From the NCBI GenBank assembly GCA_028876585.1, contig JAGWRL010000080.1:1-7527 (forward strand): 7,527 nt of DNA, in the 5' to 3' direction. Below the pieces are notes generated by a model. That model was not told where the DNA came from, searched no databases, and saw only the letters and a program-made list of their open reading frames with translations. Below are positions 1 to 6,550 of the stretch, piece by piece (position 1 is the stretch's first letter; each line of letters begins with the position of its first letter). Position numbers and translations under genes: made by a program. This DNA is from Pseudomonadota bacterium. GTDB taxonomy: Bacteria > Pseudomonadota > Alphaproteobacteria > Rhizobiales > Beijerinckiaceae.

Positions 1-1029
1 GACCGCGACGCGGCGGCCAACGGCGCCTCGATTCGCAATTTCGGCTTCGTCACCGTCACCGGCCAGCAGGCGGGCGATTGCTGGCGGCGTGCGATGCGCT
101 CGCGCGACGTGTGGGCCGAAATCGGCCCCCAAGCAGGCGTCGACATCGTGCAGCGCGGCCTTTTGGCGGTCGCGCGCCGCCCGGAGGCGCTGGCGGTGCT
201 GGAGGCGTTCGCGGCGACCGAGATGGGGCAGGGCTGCCGCCTGCTGGCGGGCCACGAGATCGCAGCGCTTGGCGAGGGCCTGCGCGCGGGCGAATTCGCC
301 GGCGCGCTCTATTCGCCGCACGAGCTGCGGGTCGAATCGCGCGAGGCGATCCCCAGGCTGGCGGCCTGGCTGGCCGAGCGTCACGGCGTGACCTTCCTGC
401 GCGAGACGGCGGTGCGCGCCGCCGCGCCGCCGCGGCTGGAGACCAGCCGCGGCGTGATCGAGGCGGAGGCGGTCGTCGTCTGCCCCGGCGACGATTTCCA
501 CGCCCTGAACGCCGACCGGCTCGCGACTTACGGCCTGACCCGCTGCAAGCTGCACATGCTGCGGCTGACGCCTTCGGCCTATGACGCGAGACTGCCGGTG
601 GTGATGTCCGATCTCGGGCTGGTGCGCTATCTCGGCTATGCCGAGCTGGCGCCGGCGCGCGCGTTGCGCCAGCGGCTCGAAGCCGAGCAGGGCGCGCAAC
701 TCGAACATGGCGTGCACCTGATCGTCGCGCGCAGCGCCGACGGCTCGCTGGTGGTCGGCGATTCGCACCATTACGGCGCGACGCCGGACCCGTTCGCGCC
801 GAGTTTCGTCGACGATCTGATTCTGGAGGAATACGCCGCCGTGTTCGCCGGCCCGCTTCCCCCCGTCGCGGCGCGCTGGACCGGCACCTATGCGTCGGCC
901 CCCGACCGGCTGATGCTGCGCGACGCGCCCTCGCCAAACTTGCGCATCGTGCTGATCACCAGCGGCACCGGCGCCTCGACCTCGTTTGCGATCGCCGAAG
1001 AGACGATCGCGGAATTTTACGGGAGCTGA
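1..1029 (+). CDS. FAD-dependent aminophosphonate oxidoreductase, 5'-truncated by window
   Basis: The reading frame is open from base 1 to a TGA, giving 342 visible residues. The N-terminal FAD-binding GxGxxG segment lies upstream of the window; roughly 35-40 residues are missing if the protein has the usual length of about 380. The visible start contains GASIRNFGFVTVTGQ, typical of the DAO-fold oxidoreductases (TIGR03364 group) that neighbour phosphonatase genes. The C-terminus has SGTGASTSFAIAEE, matching the second FAD-contacting segment of D-amino-acid-oxidase-type enzymes. From family knowledge and the adjacent phnX, it probably oxidatively deaminates or demethylates an aminophosphonate, such as 2-aminoethylphosphonate or its N-methyl or hydroxy derivative, to phosphonoacetaldehyde. 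I recall characterised members being called PbfD, but this copy's substrate cannot be read from sequence. A generic glycine-oxidase-like amine oxidase is the alternative. The stop is 3 nt before phnX, so the two are almost certainly co-transcribed. Confidence 0.85.
   Translation, partial: DRDAAANGASIRNFGFVTVTGQQAGDCWRRAMRSRDVWAEIGPQAGVDIVQRGLLAVARRPEALAVLEAFAATEMGQGCRLLAGHEIAALGEGLRAGEFAGALYSPHELRVESREAIPRLAAWLAERHGVTFLRETAVRAAAPPRLETSRGVIEAEAVVVCPGDDFHALNADRLATYGLTRCKLHMLRLTPSAYDARLPVVMSDLGLVRYLGYAELAPARALRQRLEAEQGAQLEHGVHLIVARSADGSLVVGDSHHYGATPDPFAPSFVDDLILEEYAAVFAGPLPPVAARWTGTYASAPDRLMLRDAPSPNLRIVLITSGTGASTSFAIAEETIAEFYGS
1021..1025 (+). promoter_or_regulatory. Ribosome binding site of phnX
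   Basis: GGGAG lies 7 nt before the phnX ATG and overlaps the last two sense codons of the upstream oxidoreductase gene. It supports the 1033 start and tight coupling of the pair. Confidence 0.7.
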
Positions 1030-1032
1030 GCC

Positions 1033-1836
1033 ATGAGCGGCGTCAAGGCGGTGATTTTCGATTGGGCCGGCACGCTGGTCGATTACGGCTCGCGCGCGCC
1101 GATGGGCGCCTTCGTCGAGACCTTCGCCGAATTCGGCGTCGTGCTCACCATCGCCGAGGCGCGCGGGCCGATGGGCATGGCCAAGCGGCCGCATATCGCC
1201 GCGCTCTGCGCGCTGCCGCGCGTGCGCGCCGCCTGGGCGGTGCGTTACGGCGCGCCGCCGACCGAAGCCGACATCGACGCGCTCTACAACGTGTTCGTGC
1301 CGAAAAACATCGCCGTCGCCGCCGCTTACGCCGACGCCATCCCCGGCGCCGCCGAGACGCTGGCGACGCTGAAGGCGCATGGGATCAAGATCGGCTCCTC
1401 CACGGGCTACACGCGCGAGATCATGGCGCAGATCCTGCCGCGCGCTCGCGCGCAAGGCATCGCGCCCGACAGCCTGGTCTGCACCGGCGACACGCCAGAG
1501 GGCCGGCCGAGCCCGCTAATGTTGTGGCGCGGCCTGATCGACCTCGACGTCTGGCCGGCCTCCGCCGCCGTGAAGGTCGACGACACCATCGTCGGGGTGG
1601 AGGAGGGGATCAACGCCGGCGCCTGGAGCGTCGGCGTGGCGGTGAGCGGCAATGGCTTCGGGGCCTCGCATGAGGAGGTGCGGGCGATGCCGGCTCCCGA
1701 GTTCGCGCGCCGGCGCGAGGCGGCCTACGAGGCGCTGATCCACGCCGGCGCGCATTATGTGGTGGATTCGGTGGCGGACTTGCTGCCGGTGATCGCGCAG
1801 ATCGAGGCGCGGCTGGCGAGCGGGGAGCGGCCGTGA
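1033..1836 (+). CDS. phnX: Phosphonoacetaldehyde hydrolase (phosphonatase)
   Basis: This 267-residue HAD-superfamily enzyme hydrolyses phosphonoacetaldehyde to acetaldehyde and phosphate in the cytoplasm, the last step of aminoethylphosphonate breakdown. The length fits PhnX (about 265-275). The N-terminal AVIFDWAGTLVDYG gives the nucleophile Asp10. Lys51 in GPMGMAKRPH is at the position of the Schiff-base lysine (Lys53 of the Bacillus cereus enzyme), which separates true phosphonatases from other HAD proteins. KIGSSTGYTRE (about 118-128), GDTPEGRPSP with Arg158, and KVDDT with Asp183-Asp184 (magnesium-binding region) are all present in order. The ATG at 1033 follows GGGAG at 1021-1025 with 7 nt spacing, so the ribosome site lies inside the end of the preceding gene. 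The start is secure. It forms an operon with the upstream oxidoreductase. No aminotransferase (phnW) is visible, although one could lie outside the window. Confidence 0.96.
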   Translation: MSGVKAVIFDWAGTLVDYGSRAPMGAFVETFAEFGVVLTIAEARGPMGMAKRPHIAALCALPRVRAAWAVRYGAPPTEADIDALYNVFVPKNIAVAAAYADAIPGAAETLATLKAHGIKIGSSTGYTREIMAQILPRARAQGIAPDSLVCTGDTPEGRPSPLMLWRGLIDLDVWPASAAVKVDDTIVGVEEGINAGAWSVGVAVSGNGFGASHEEVRAMPAPEFARRREAAYEALIHAGAHYVVDSVADLLPVIAQIEARLASGERP

Positions 1837-1845
1837 GGGGGTTGC

Positions 1846-1940
1846 GGGGCATGATACGCATTGCGCAATTGGCGCCCAAGATCGGCGCCTCCCAGGAACG
1901 CTTACGCCCCAACCAATCCTGCAATGCGTATCATGTCCCC
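1846..1940. repeat. Inverted repeat resembling a small mobile-element remnant
   Basis: CATGATACGCATTGC at 1850-1864 is repeated perfectly in inverse orientation at 1921-1935, with 56 nt between. Both arms are bordered outward by a run of four G (left) or four C (right), with one extra base in the right arm, so the similarity reaches about 19-20 bp. Between the arms lie a 10-nt palindrome, ATTGCGCAAT (1860-1869), and two GGCGCC blocks (1871-1876 and 1884-1889). The element starts 9 nt after the phnX stop. It could be a MITE-like element, paired IS ends with the middle lost, or a long weak transcriptional hairpin. No T-run follows, so a standard terminator is not supported. Confidence 0.6.
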
Positions 1941-2001
1941 GTAAGCCGAATTAGCGTGTCTCATCGATGGGGTGCACTCCACCAGTATCATGTCCCCGTA
2001 A
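1928..2001. repeat. 17-bp direct repeat pair, IS-end-like
   Basis: GTATCATGTCCCCGTAA occurs at 1928-1944 and again exactly at 1985-2001, separated by 40 nt. The first copy overlaps the right arm of the adjacent inverted repeat, so the GGGGACATGATAC core occurs three times in about 150 bp: once on plus and twice on minus. Repeated short blocks near a border are typical of transposase-binding ends of some insertion sequences. I cannot assign a family and no transposase gene is present. The second copy ends 3 nt before the stop codon of the next (minus-strand) gene, marking the edge of the AT-rich island. Confidence 0.6.
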
Positions 2002-2004
2002 ACC

Positions 2005-2583
2005 CTAGCGCAAGCCGACTTCGGTGATGGAAACGGGAATAGAGCGGTCATAGCTAATGGTAAGCGCACCCCCGTCTGAATTAGTATAGCGTATGGTTTC
2101 AATATGCCCGGTCTTGCTCTCTCCGTTTTTGGCGCATTCAATTGAATTTCTAAAGGCCAATAATTTCGCGAAATACAGATCAATTTCTTTGTTCGTTCCT
2201 TCAGAGCATTTTTCTGATTGCCTCTTATAGGTGGCTTCTACCTCCTTTTTGCACGAATTTTCCATCTTATCAGCGCCTGTTTTAATTAGATCGCACTTAT
2301 TCATTTCTTCTACTGATTCCGATAATCTAAAACATTTATCGTATCGAAGACGAATGCTTTTTGTTTTCGTATAGCAGATATCAGACGACCTATTGTACAG
2401 AGACAAGACGGCGCTGAGGCAAGTTTTGTTAGATATGCTTATTTGTGGATACGAATCTTGTAATTCAATAGCTTCATCGTATACCGATCTAATTATCGTA
2501 GAGCATGAATTAATCTGCGTCTCTTCGCCAATGGCAACTGTCGATAGACTCAAATACCCTAGCACAACCGCCAAGAATTTCAT
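2005..2583 (-). CDS. Putative secreted cysteine-rich protein of unknown function
   Basis: I do not recognise the family. The chosen ATG gives 192 residues beginning MKFLAVVLGYLSLSTVAIGEE, a short charged start followed by a hydrophobic stretch. This looks like a Sec signal peptide with cleavage near residues 18-20. The mature part is hydrophilic and probably helical, with eight cysteines, which suits a disulfide-bonded periplasmic or secreted protein. An AAAGGAC site upstream leaves about 10 nt to this ATG. An alternative ATG at 2628 would add 15 residues and overlaps the preceding gene's stop as TAATG, so coupled translation from there is possible, but it would bury the signal peptide. DNA here is far richer in A/T than its neighbours (16 of 60 G/C in 2281-2340), implying recent acquisition. 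LLAFRNSIEC near the C-terminus faintly recalls the end of LprI/DUF1311 proteins; this is too weak to name it. Confidence 0.7.
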   Translation of the reverse strand: MKFLAVVLGYLSLSTVAIGEETQINSCSTIIRSVYDEAIELQDSYPQISISNKTCLSAVLSLYNRSSDICYTKTKSIRLRYDKCFRLSESVEEMNKCDLIKTGADKMENSCKKEVEATYKRQSEKCSEGTNKEIDLYFAKLLAFRNSIECAKNGESKTGHIETIRYTNSDGGALTISYDRSIPVSITEVGLR

Positions 2584-2627
2584 ACCGACTTTGTCCTTTG
2601 CTGTGCCGTATCGGGAACCGGTAGGCA

Positions 2628-2831
2628 TTAGTGCTTCCCGCTTTCCTCTTCTTCAAGGTCGCAGAGTTCTGCAACGGAAATCTCACAACCGCTGGCATCG
2701 ACCGCGACAGCTGATCCGCAGAGCTTACGGACAGCCTCCAACACGTTTAGCGCGCCTGCGGCTCCCTCAGCGGTTAGCGAGTACCCATTTGGAAATTGTG
2801 GGCCTCGCCCGTGTATCGTAAACTTCGCCAT
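2628..2831 (-). CDS. Small hypothetical protein (67 aa)
   Basis: The family is not recognised. From the ATG at 2831 it encodes 67 residues beginning MAKFTIHGRGPQFPNGYSL. A likely beta strand or hairpin (1-20) is followed by a helix, AAGALNVLEAVRKLCG, then a second strand and an acidic tail, DLEEEESGKH. It has no signal peptide or membrane segment, so it is probably a small cytoplasmic protein. A GGAAAG stretch sits about 10 nt upstream of this ATG. An ATG 24 nt further upstream (2855) gives 75 residues but has no Shine-Dalgarno-like sequence. Its TAA stop overlaps an ATG of the next gene in TAATG, so the two small genes look like one transcription unit. Base composition is intermediate between the AT-rich gene and the GC-rich surroundings. 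Confidence 0.5.
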   Translation of the reverse strand: MAKFTIHGRGPQFPNGYSLTAEGAAGALNVLEAVRKLCGSAVAVDASGCEISVAELCDLEEEESGKH

Positions 2832-3007
2832 ATCATTCTGCTTTCCGCTGAGCATGGCAGGGCTTCGGGGCCGCGTGAGCGCGAGTCAAGCCCCTCAAGT
2901 TTCAAACTGCACTACCCGTCAGATCAAAGACGCTTCTGGTGAACGACAGTGCCCGGTCGAAAGCCGACAACGCGCACCGCCCCGCCTACCCCTCCCGCCC
3001 CGCCCGC
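2832..3007. other. Intergenic region between the EAL gene and the island genes
   Basis: This stretch is about 175 nt and should hold the promoter of the two small minus-strand genes unless they are read through from the EAL gene. I found TTGACT- and TTGAAA-like hexamers on the minus strand but no convincing -10 partner. It contains an 11-nt palindrome, AGTTTCAAACT (2898-2908), in a less GC-rich patch at about 2890-2945, and the distal copy of the 22-bp tandem repeat. No copy of the 1850-2001 repeats is seen here, so the island is not bracketed by matching ends. Confidence 0.4.
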
Positions 3008-3027
3008 CTACCCCTCCCGCCCCGCCC
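2984..3027. repeat. Two perfect tandem 22-bp repeats with G-quadruplex motifs on the minus strand
   Basis: The unit at 2984-3005 is repeated exactly at 3006-3027. On the minus strand each unit reads GGGCGGGGCGGGAGGGG and then TAGGC: four G-runs of at least three separated by single bases, a textbook intramolecular G-quadruplex motif. The copy nearer the EAL gene encodes its last residues and contains its TAG stop (3008-3010); the other copy lies downstream. Because the stop lies inside the first copy reached, adding or losing units would not change the protein. Confidence 0.85.
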
Positions 3028-4615
3028 GCGCCCTTCCGACCCGCCCGATCTCGCGCGCCCGTTCGCGCCATTCGACGCCGCCCTCGACGCCCGACAGCAT
3101 GATCGGCTTACCGAAATAGTAGCCCTGCGCCACGCGGATTTTCGTGTGGTCGCGCAGGTAGTGGAACTCGGCTTCGGTCTCGACGCCTTCCACCATCACC
3201 TCGGTCGACAAGGCGTCGCCGATCGATTCGATGGCGCGCAACAGGCTCTGGCTGCGCGGGCGCTGGTCGATGTCGATGATCAGCGAGCGGTCGACCTTCA
3301 CCTCGTCGGCGGTGATGTCGGCCAGCATCGCCAGCGAGGAATAGCCGGAGCCGAAATCGTCGATCGAGATTTTCGCGCCGACGTCGCGGATCATCGGCAA
3401 TACGCGGGTCTGGAACGGGCTCGCCGGCAGGAACGCCTCTTCGGTGATCTCCAGCATGAAGCGGCGGGCGTGGCCGGAGGCGCCGAGTTTTTCGAGGAAA
3501 CCGCGCATGAAGCGGGTGTCGCTCGCCTGCTTGGCGGAAATGTTGAAGCCGAGCATCGGCCGGCGCCCGAACGCGGCGTTGACGGCGTCGAGCGAGGCGA
3601 TCGCCTCCTCGAACACCAGTTCGGTGATCTCGTTGGTGAGGCCGATCTCATGCGCCAGCGTCAGGAAATTGCCGGGCGAGGACCACGAGCCGTCCTCGCC
3701 GCGCCAGCGCATCAGCACTTCGAGCGAATCGACGTCGTCGGCGCGGAAATCGAATTTCGGCTGGAACGCGCAGCCGATGCGGCGGTCGCGGATCGCCTGC
3801 CGCAGCGCGTTGGCCTCGCGGGCCCGCGCCCGCTCGCGCAATTCCATCGCCGCCTCGAACAGCTTGACGCCGCCGCCGGCCCGCCGCGCTTCGCGTCCCG
3901 CCGCCTTGGCCTTGCGGCGCAAGCCTTCGGCGGTCGCGTCGCCCGACGGCCAGAAGCTGAGGCCCGCGCTCGCGCCGGCGAAAATCTCGACGCCGTCGAT
4001 CAGATGCGGCTCGGTGGCGCGGCCGATCCAGCGCCGGCATGCGCTGAGCGCGGCCTGCGGCTCGCCGGGATTGGCGATCACGATGCAGAATTCGCCAGGG
4101 CCGATGCGGGCGATCAGATCCTCGCGCGCGGTTTCCTGCGCCAGCCGCTCGGCGATCCGCGCCGCCAGCCCCTCGCTCGCGGCGACGCCGTGGAAGGCGA
4201 CGATCTCGTGGAACTTCTCGACCTCGATCACGGCCAGCGCGAACGGCGCGCCGTTTTCGCGCGCCGCGATCATGTCGCCGACCGCGCGGTCGCACAATTC
4301 GCGGTTGGGCAGGCCGGTCGCGGCGTCGAAATAGGCGCGCGCGAACAGATCGTCCTGCACGCGCCGCTGCGGGTCGATGTCGACCGCGGCGACGACGCGA
4401 TAGGCGCGGCCGGCAAACGCGAATTCGCGCGCCTCGACCAGCTTGGCGCGGCCCGCCACCAGCCGCTCGGCGCGCGGCTCCGGCCCGATCGCGCCGACGC
4501 CGGCCTCGCTCGCCGCATTGGCCGCGACCGGACGGCCGTCGCCGTCGCGGATTTCCAGCCCGGCCCCCGTCGCGTCGAAGGCGGCGGCTTTCAGCGCCGT
4601 CAGGTCGTCGTTCAC
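3008..4615 (-). CDS. GGDEF-EAL protein, predicted c-di-GMP phosphodiesterase with degenerate GGDEF
   Basis: This 535-residue cytoplasmic protein has no visible membrane segment or signal peptide. Residues 1-90 look like a short PAS-type input region. A GGDEF-type domain follows (about 92-250: DAATGLPNR at 97-105), but the signature reads GPGEF (172-176), so cyclase activity is unlikely; it may only bind GTP or be structural. The EAL domain (about 270-505) keeps the expected residues: ExL motif Glu299-Val-Leu, Asn358 (NIS), Glu389 (LEIT), Asp419-Asp420 (IDDFGSG), Lys440 and Asp442 (VKVD), Glu476 (VEGVE) and Gln497 (QGYYF). Hydrolysis of c-di-GMP to pGpG is therefore predicted. Residues 507-535 are an Arg/Gly-rich tail beyond the domain, ending in the 22-bp repeat. 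The GTG start overlaps the ATPase stop in GTGA and has only a weak ribosome site, suggesting translational coupling. Confidence 0.9.
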   Translation of the reverse strand: MNDDLTALKAAAFDATGAGLEIRDGDGRPVAANAASEAGVGAIGPEPRAERLVAGRAKLVEAREFAFAGRAYRVVAAVDIDPQRRVQDDLFARAYFDAATGLPNRELCDRAVGDMIAARENGAPFALAVIEVEKFHEIVAFHGVAASEGLAARIAERLAQETAREDLIARIGPGEFCIVIANPGEPQAALSACRRWIGRATEPHLIDGVEIFAGASAGLSFWPSGDATAEGLRRKAKAAGREARRAGGGVKLFEAAMELRERARAREANALRQAIRDRRIGCAFQPKFDFRADDVDSLEVLMRWRGEDGSWSSPGNFLTLAHEIGLTNEITELVFEEAIASLDAVNAAFGRRPMLGFNISAKQASDTRFMRGFLEKLGASGHARRFMLEITEEAFLPASPFQTRVLPMIRDVGAKISIDDFGSGYSSLAMLADITADEVKVDRSLIIDIDQRPRSQSLLRAIESIGDALSTEVMVEGVETEAEFHYLRDHTKIRVAQGYYFGKPIMLSGVEGGVEWRERAREIGRVGRARAGREG

Positions 4616-6432
4616 GAAGCGCCGAGGTTGCGTTTGAGGATTTGCGCCCGCAACTGCTCCAGCCGCGCCGCGGCCGAATTGGCGTCGCCGCTGAGGCTGG
4701 CCGGTTTGCCGGCCATTTGCGCCGCGATCGGCGAGGGCGCCAGTTCGGGCGCGCCGGTGTCCTCGACCAGCCGGCCGCCGCCGGCCGCGCCACGCCAGCG
4801 CTCGACCACCTGCTGCACGAAGCCGCCGGAGATGTCGTCCTCGGCGCTTTCGTCGAGCCGGAAGGTCTCGCTGCGCGGCAGGCGGTCGCGCGGCAGTTCG
4901 GTGAAGCGCATCCGGGTCGGCAGCGGCAGACCCTCGCCGAAGGCGACCACTTCGCGGGTGGCGAGCGAGGGCACGAAATCCAGGAGGTTGGCGATCGCGT
5001 CGGTCACCGCCGAGCGCAGCAGCGCCTGATCGCGCTCATTGGCGAGCCGCATCGCGAACAAGGTGTTGCATTGGGAAATGATGGTGGGATCGAGTTCGCC
5101 CGGCCGCTGCGTGACAAGGCCGAGATAGACGCCGTATTTGCGCCCCTCCTTGGCGATCCGCATCAAAGCGCGGCGCGTGGGGGCGAAACCGACGCTGCGG
5201 TCGGCCGGGGCGAAGCGATGCGCCTCCTCGCACACGAACAGCAGCGGCAGCGCGCCGTCGCTCCACAGGCCGAAATCGAACGCCATACGCGCCACAACGC
5301 AGACCACCGCGTCCACCACCTCGCTCGGCAGACCGGCGAGCTGCATCACGGTGATCGGCAGGCCGTCCGGCTCCAGCCGGAACAGGTCGCTCAAAATCTC
5401 CGCCATCGTGTCGCCGCCGACATTGGCGTTCTCGAACATGAAGCCGTAGCGCGGATCGTTCTTCAGCGCGTCGAGCCGGGTCAGCAGCCGATGGCAATGC
5501 AGCCTTGTGGCGCGGTTTTCCAATTTGCCCATGCGCTCGTCGATCAGGCCGACGAGATCCTGCAACAGATAGGGCACCGGCGTGTCGACGGTGTAGCCGG
5601 CGCGCTTGGGGTCGACCTTGCGCAGGCCGAAACGTTCGCTCTGCGAGGCGCGATGGGCCAGATACATGCCCTTGGCGATGGGGATGTGCTCGGAGAGGAT
5701 TTCCACCTCCTCCTCGATCGCCGGCCGGCCGGCGTAGACGACGTCGAGGAATTCCTCGAAATTGAACAGCCAGAACGGCAGCTTCAGGGTCTGCGCGTTG
5801 ACCACATTGGCGCGCGCGCCGAAGCAGCGGCCGAATTCGTTGTGGCCGTCGAGCAGGAACACCCGCACCTTGGGCGCATGGTCGAGCACCGCGTTGAGGA
5901 TCACCGCGACGCCGCTCGATTTGCCGACGCCGGTCGAGCCGAGCACGGCGAAATGCTTGTTGAGCATGTCGCTGAGCGAAATGCGGGCCTCGATGGTGTC
6001 GTCGTGATGCAGCGTGCCGATGGTCGCGCCGTCCGCGTCGCCCTCGAAGATCAGGCGCAAATCCTCGCGCGCCACCACCTCGGCCGCGTCGCCGATGGCG
6101 GGATAGGAGGAGACGCCGCGCACGAAATGGTCATGGCCCTGCGGCCCCGGCGCGATCTCGCCCATCACCTCGACGCGGGCGAGCGCGCTTTGCGGCAGCG
6201 CGACGCCGGCGCCGTCCTGGCTCTCGACTTCCGTGATCATGCCGATCAGCCGGCGCGGGCCGGCCCAGATGCGGACGAAATCGCCGACCGTCGCGCGCGC
6301 CTTGGCGCCGGCGTCGGCGACGGGAATGGCGACCCGCGCCTCGCCGCCGCGCACGCCCAGGACGACGCCCAGCGATCGCGGCGCGCCGAGCGGATCGAGG
6401 CCCGAAGCTTGCAAGGTGTGATTCAAGCGCAT
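4612..6432 (-). CDS. HerA-like hexameric ATPase/DNA translocase (HAS-barrel, DUF87)
   Basis: This 606-residue protein belongs to the HerA/FtsK group of DNA-pumping ATPases. The N-terminal part (about 20-90) is a beta-rich HAS-barrel. Walker A is GSTGVGKSS (165-173). Walker B is LLFVCEEAH (397-405). The sensor region is LGLVTQRPGELDPTIISQCN, with Gln442, and ANERDQ (464-469) carries a candidate arginine finger, Arg467. Archaeal HerA works with the nuclease NurA in end resection; bacterial homologues often pair with effector genes. No nuclease is next to this one. Instead its stop overlaps the start of an EAL gene. Residues 520-606 are a less ordered tail ending in a helix (about 586-600). The ATG at 6432 has AAAGGG only 2 nt upstream; the in-frame TTG two codons later sits 8 nt from it and could be the true start. 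Confidence 0.92.
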   Translation of the reverse strand: MRLNHTLQASGLDPLGAPRSLGVVLGVRGGEARVAIPVADAGAKARATVGDFVRIWAGPRRLIGMITEVESQDGAGVALPQSALARVEVMGEIAPGPQGHDHFVRGVSSYPAIGDAAEVVAREDLRLIFEGDADGATIGTLHHDDTIEARISLSDMLNKHFAVLGSTGVGKSSGVAVILNAVLDHAPKVRVFLLDGHNEFGRCFGARANVVNAQTLKLPFWLFNFEEFLDVVYAGRPAIEEEVEILSEHIPIAKGMYLAHRASQSERFGLRKVDPKRAGYTVDTPVPYLLQDLVGLIDERMGKLENRATRLHCHRLLTRLDALKNDPRYGFMFENANVGGDTMAEILSDLFRLEPDGLPITVMQLAGLPSEVVDAVVCVVARMAFDFGLWSDGALPLLFVCEEAHRFAPADRSVGFAPTRRALMRIAKEGRKYGVYLGLVTQRPGELDPTIISQCNTLFAMRLANERDQALLRSAVTDAIANLLDFVPSLATREVVAFGEGLPLPTRMRFTELPRDRLPRSETFRLDESAEDDISGGFVQQVVERWRGAAGGGRLVEDTGAPELAPSPIAAQMAGKPASLSGDANSAAARLEQLRAQILKRNLGAS

Positions 6433-6550
6433 TACCCTTTGGAGAGACGCCGTGCAGGCGCCTTTTGCCGCTCACCCTCGCCCATAAAGCTTGTCTCCGC
6501 GTTAAGCTTGTGGACTTGTTTTTCCATGCCGTTAGGAGACCTCGCCGCCG
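6433..6550. promoter_or_regulatory. Divergent intergenic region with an AAGCTTGT direct repeat
   Basis: This 118-nt region separates the ATPase (minus) from the siroheme-synthase-like gene (plus) and must hold both promoters unless one is internal. AAGCTTGT occurs at 6487-6494 and 6504-6511, start to start 17 nt, followed by a partial match ACTTGT at 6514-6519. This could be a regulator-binding pair or promoter elements, but no clear -35/-10 pair is evident. AGGAG at 6534-6538 precedes the plus-strand ATG by 12 nt, a slightly long spacing. Confidence 0.35.

Larger units (their letters stand above)
1837..2004. other. Intergenic junction between phnX and the AT-rich island
   Basis: This 168-nt gap lies between convergent genes: phnX on plus and the small secreted-protein gene on minus. 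It is filled mostly by the repeats described separately. A 64-codon plus-strand frame runs through it (1833-2027), but its YHVPV peptide repeats simply reflect the DNA repeat. I see no U-tract terminator for phnX and no RNA gene. Confidence 0.5.

Noticed and set aside
56..937. 293-codon minus-strand frame
   Set aside because: It is an Arg/Pro/Ala-rich antisense shadow of the FAD oxidoreductase.
1871..1889. GGCGCC hairpin as a phnX terminator
   Set aside because: The stem is only 6 bp of self-palindromic blocks and no T-run follows.
1928..2001. Possible CRISPR (17-bp repeats with a 40-nt gap)
   Set aside because: There are only two copies, the repeat is short, no cas genes are present, and one copy is part of an inverted repeat. 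An IS-end explanation is better.
1833..2027. 64-codon plus-strand frame overlapping the phnX stop
   Set aside because: It is built from the DNA repeats (YHVPV twice), with no ribosome site suited to it and no protein-like features.
2393..2821. 142-codon plus-strand frame across the island
   Set aside because: It runs antisense to the two better small genes and straddles their boundary. It has no credible ribosome site, and the minus-strand frames have signal-peptide and coupling evidence.
2832..2960. Sigma-70-like promoter for the small minus-strand genes
   Set aside because: TTGACT and TTGAAA hexamers exist but no suitable -10 element lies at 16-18 nt, so I do not call it.
2939..5029. 696-codon open frame on plus opposite the EAL gene and part of the ATPase gene
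   Set aside because: It is the antisense shadow of two well-supported genes; its translation has no family motifs and is biased in Ala, Arg and Asp.
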